Source: Whalleya microplaca
Taxonomy: Eukaryota > Ascomycota > Sordariomycetes > Xylariales > Xylariaceae
Direction of reading: 5' to 3'
Assembly (NCBI GenBank): GCA_022497155.1
Contig: MU385711.1
Span: forward strand, 124,001-188,000
DNA length: 64,000 nucleotides
Shown: piece after piece, positions 61,079 to 64,000 of the stretch
Layout of the letters: each line of letters begins with the position of its first letter
Numbering within the stretch: the stretch's first letter is position 1
The notes under the pieces: model-generated
The model's database searches: none
The model's input: the letters and a program-made list of their open reading frames with translations, nothing else
Told to the model about the DNA's origin: nothing
Made by a program: the position numbers and the translations under genes

Positions 61079-61522
61079 TTTGACCTAGGAGCAAGGCAAT
61101 GGCCGTTGCCCCCCGAGACTCCAAAACACCACCCGCCATCCGCCTCTCTTCGTCCTTGCTATAAAGGAAATCAGGTACTTGCGCCCATTGATGCCTCTTT
61201 TCTTTTCTTTTAGTTCGTACGCCGTTCGCCAGGTCGCAAGCTGGTTGTAGATGTATGCAGTGTAGTTGTAGAGATTATAACTCTGGTGTGTTATGTATCA
61301 ACACAACAGCGCCGAAGAAGCTTATCGCAGGGCTATGTTGCAAATAAAAAAAAATGGCCACGGGATTTATAACCAGTGGCGACAAATAAATAATGCCGCA
61401 GAGCCGGCCGGCTACGGCTACGGCACGATACGGGCGAGGAGCGGTCGTCAGGTGTCGGTCGGGAGAGTGCAGACTCGTATGTAACCGTCATGGAACCGTC
61501 AAATTGTGTGGTGTGAACCCAT

Positions 61523-62348
61523 CTATAATATCACGCAGCGTCCTCCACCACCGCGGCGGTTCCCCCTCCTATATCTATCCCGGCTGTCCTGGTGGGTAGC
61601 TTCCCCATTGGCAGGACGTGGACGTCCGGACTGTGGCAGTTGTCGCGAAGCCGCCTGCCGCTGCCGGCGCAGTATCCTCACTACGTCATAAAATGCCTTC
61701 TCGACATTTATACAGTTTTTAGCTGATGCCTCGACGAATTCGCATCCCAACTCCCGCGCCAGGGCGTGGCCTTCTTGGGTCGATACCTCCCTCTCCGTGA
61801 CTCGATCGCTCTTGTTGCCAACTAACATGATGGGAACAGCACTAGGGGGTGCAGCGGCGGATATCGGCGAACCGGGATACGTGGGTGATGACCCGCACGA
61901 CTCCTTTACCCGCTGGATCTGATGGTGGAACTTTTTGATTCGCGAGAATGACGACCGGGAGGAGATACTGTAGACCAATACGAATCCCTCACCGTCGCGG
62001 ATCCACTGATCCCGTAAAGCTGTATATTCTTCTTGGCCGGCCGTATCCAATACCTCTAACATGCATGCCTGTCCATCTATGACGACCTGCTTCCGATATG
62101 AATCCTCGATCGTCGGATCGTACTGTGGGATTACTGTTAGCAATTCCCCGAGGTTCTGAGCTGCGGTTTGGGAAACAACAAGGGGAAGACTCGAAGAAGC
62201 CGGGGTTCAGGTGTTATATAGTAGGTAGATAGGAGCAACATACAGTTTCGACGAAGTGTTGTAGACATAGTTGGATGGTAAGAGCTGTTTTGCCGACACC
62301 ACCGTCACCTAGCACCACCAGCTTATACAACACCATTTTTCCCGCCAT
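61523..62348 (-). CDS. ras2: Ras2-type small GTPase, two exons
   Basis: Minus-strand exons 62348-62244 and 62122-61523 join in phase 0 (HFVET|YDPTIED), giving 234 residues. The intron of 121 bp runs from GTATGT to CCCACAG. G-boxes are intact: GDGGVGKT at 14-21, effector YDPTIEDSY at 36-44, DTAGQEEY at 61-68, NKSD at 138-141 and ASAK at 167-170. A Ser/Pro/Ala insert of about 20 residues (110-130) precedes the NKSD strand, as in the N. crassa RAS-2 group. The C-terminus is Arg/Gly-rich and ends CVIL, a CaaX box whose terminal Leu favours geranylgeranylation. By family, it signals in hyphal growth, cell-wall integrity and conidiation. The start [10 protein letters not shown] matches Ras2 orthologues; the frame is open further upstream to 62453. 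Confidence 0.95.
62123..62243 (-). other. Intron of the Ras2-type gene
   Basis: A 121-bp phase-0 intron between HFVET and YDPTIED, at the effector-loop boundary; donor GTATGT, acceptor ATCCCACAG. Confidence 0.9.
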
Positions 62349-62460
62349 GATGAAGTTGAGGGCCGCCTCCGCAAGGCCAGTCGAGTTTCGCTCTTGGAGT
62401 GCAGCTTGACAGGCAGAAATGGGATCGAAGTCTAGGAGGCCGAGCTTGTGCACGGGATAA

Positions 62461-62518
62461 GTAGTGGTGGTAGAGGTAGTAGTAGTAAAGGTGGTTGAGG
62501 TGGTAGAGGTGGTAGAGG
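62461..62518. repeat. GGTAGA/GTA trinucleotide-type repeat in the ras leader
   Basis: Units such as GGTGGTAGA and GTAGTAGTA repeat imperfectly, about 115 bases upstream of the chosen ATG, probably in the transcribed leader. Confidence 0.75.
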
Positions 62519-63324
62519 CTCAGATAAGGTAAGTGACTTCGGCGGGGCGGCGAAAAGCTGAGGGATGCGAGGTGGCTAGAGGGTGTGTAGGACAGGTATC
62601 CGGAGGGATTGAATGTTCAGGATTGATCGCGGCGAAGGGGTCACGGTAGCTCCAGTTCGAGGAAGACGAGAAATGGAGAAGAGGAGAGAGAGGCGAGAGG
62701 AGAGAGGGATAGGACGCTGTTGTGTGGATTGTGGAGAATGAGTTTTCGGCGGGTCTGAGCTTTGGGAAAATTAAGCGTAGGCAAGAGGGTGGTAGCGTAT
62801 CGAAAACCACGAGATAGGTAATAATAAAGGTAGGGGGGGTAGGTAGACTGGTAATCCGTACTGCGAGTAGTCTGGTAGTAACGGTGACGGACAGCCAGCC
62901 AACGATGTGCCAAGTAACACCGTATAATACCGTGTCCGTACGATACTGTACTGTCTGCCAGCCTGGATGTGAACAAATATTGGAGGTAATGGTACCGGGA
63001 TGAGATGAGATTGGTATTCGTCTTTCCCCTTGGGGGTTCTTGGTCAACGAAAGAGATGGGAAGTACCGGTGAAAGGGGGAAATAAATAAAAAAAGAAGCT
63101 TGGGGTTATTGTTGATATTTTGGTATTATGTACGTATAACTTATGTATGTAGTAAGTTAGGCAGTTTGTAGTGTTGGTGAGCAGCGACTAAGGTAATCAA
63201 TCTGTCGAAAGCTTAATAAGTCGATGTCTTTAACAAGGTAGATTGATTGATTGATAGATAGATAGGTAGGTAAGGTAGATAGGCTCATAGGTAAGGTAGC
63301 TGGTAGTATGTACTGTATGCGTAA

Positions 63325-63370
63325 AGGCTGGTGGTAGGCTGGCAGGCTGGCAGGCTGGTAGGCAGGTAAT
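63325..63370. repeat. GGCTGGCA short tandem repeats
   Basis: An imperfect GGCTGGCA/GGCAGG array closely like that at 47739-47782. Confidence 0.75.
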
Positions 63371-63723
63371 AGCTCCTGTGGGGGAGGAGTTGTTGGCGCC
63401 TTTCTTGGTCTGTCAACGTCTGTTTAGGGGTTGGTTGCAGGTGCCGTACGCGGTAGTGTAGGTAGTAGTAGCTTGCGTAATGAGAAGTAAACTGGGCTGG
63501 GCTGGGCCGGGCCAAGCTCAACCTGGAGTCCACTCAACTCAACTCAGTAAAGGTTTAAATAAAGTAAGGATCAGTCAATAATTCAAATCAGATCCATTCC
63601 TCTCTATGTGATTCAAGGTGGGACGATGGCACTGCAAAAAAAAAAAACCATAAATTACCGTAGCGTTTCGTTTGAAATATGAGCAAGGGTAACAAAGGGT
63701 ATGTATGGTATGTATGAGATGTA

Positions 63724-63800
63724 ATGTGTGTATGTATGTATGTGTATATGTATGTGTATATATGTATGTGGTGTGTATGTGTGTGCGCGCGTGTGTGTGT
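63724..63800. repeat. TG/TATG microsatellite
   Basis: Alternating TATG, TG and TA units with a GCGCGC centre near 63785. Confidence 0.9.
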
Positions 63801-64000
63801 AATGTTGGTCAGGTTTGGTAGAAGTTACAACATTGAAGCATATGTTACATAGGTAGGCTGGTTGACTGGGCTGGCTGTATGGCTGTAAGTAGATTATTAT
63901 GTAGTGCATCAACATCAGTCAGTGTGCAAGTGGGAGGGCGGGATCATATGCTTTTTGTATGAAATCCCAAAACAGAACTGGAGAAATCCATCCTGCATGT

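Larger units (their letters stand above)
50482..61522. other. 11-kb convergent intergenic region rich in simple repeats
   Basis: No gene with recognisable features is present. The region holds TA microsatellites, poly-T and poly-A tracts, TACC/GTAT tetranucleotide patches, exact TACGGAGTA motifs (53587 and 53770) and small open frames, including 57663-57764 (33 codons in a good ATG context) and 60842-61078 (78 codons). Both flanking genes point into it, so promoters do not explain its size. Confidence 0.6.
62349..64000. other. Upstream region of the Ras2-type gene
   Basis: The region holds a GGT/GTA trinucleotide patch (62461-62518) and a purine-rich stretch on the plus strand (62640-62720). 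These are CT-rich on the coding strand and so resemble a fungal promoter/leader. Further out lie GGCTGGCA repeats (63325-63370) and a TG/TATG microsatellite. Short open frames overlap these but look noncoding. Confidence 0.55.

Noticed and set aside
62349..62453. Upstream extension of the Ras2 frame
   Set aside because: Ras2 orthologues begin [10 protein letters not shown]. The extension looks like leader sequence.
62520..63047. A 175-codon minus-strand frame upstream of ras
   Set aside because: Ser/Pro/Thr/Leu-rich translation of a CT-rich leader. No domain, and it fits a promoter/leader better.
3335..64000. Secondary-metabolite cluster around the transporters
   Set aside because: No polyketide synthase, NRPS, terpene cyclase or tailoring enzyme was found near the siderophore or MATE transporter.

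Overview
This window is nuclear DNA of a filamentous ascomycete (Pezizomycotina, most likely Sordariomycetes). The reasons are short 55-155 bp introns with GTAAGT-type donors, CTAAC branch points and CAG/TAG acceptors; fungal-only families (class III chitin synthase, Opy2, siderophore MFS transporter, Clr5 and PigL_N-type domains, 2EXR-like protein); CT-rich leaders before genes; and intergenic DNA full of TACC/GTAT-type simple repeats. It is not bacterial, so there are no operons, ribosome binding sites or CRISPR arrays.

Layout. 1-3.3 kb: the 3' part of a Nup133-like nuclear pore gene. 3.3-35 kb: a gene-poor accessory stretch with loosely spaced fast-evolving genes: a PigL_N-type protein (three exons), a siderophore-iron MFS transporter (two exons), a large membrane protein with a big external domain, an F-box/ankyrin protein with an acidic tail, a MATE transporter (two exons), a four-exon Clr5-ankyrin protein and a C2H2 zinc-finger protein. 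Between them lie AT-rich DNA, gene-remnant candidates and small transposons. Two inverted copies of one short element each carry their own 5-bp target duplication, and a separate 347-bp MITE has terminal inverted repeats and TA duplications. 35-64 kb: conserved genes: an OTU-family deubiquitinase, a small unknown ORF, a 2EXR-like protein, class III chitin synthase (three exons), an Opy2-type membrane anchor (two exons) and a Ras2-type GTPase (two exons). Very long intergenic regions separate these genes, including an 11-kb 3'-to-3' gap between the Opy2-like gene and ras.

How the genes relate. The siderophore transporter has two exact ATCAGATAA sites upstream, the element read by the iron repressor GATA factor (SreA/SRE type), which suggests iron-repressed expression. 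Chitin synthase, the Opy2-like anchor and Ras2 are adjacent and all belong to growth, cell-wall or stress-signalling functions, but nothing in the sequence shows that they are co-regulated. Exon joins were worked out by hand from splice signals, reading phase and family conservation. No database search was possible.
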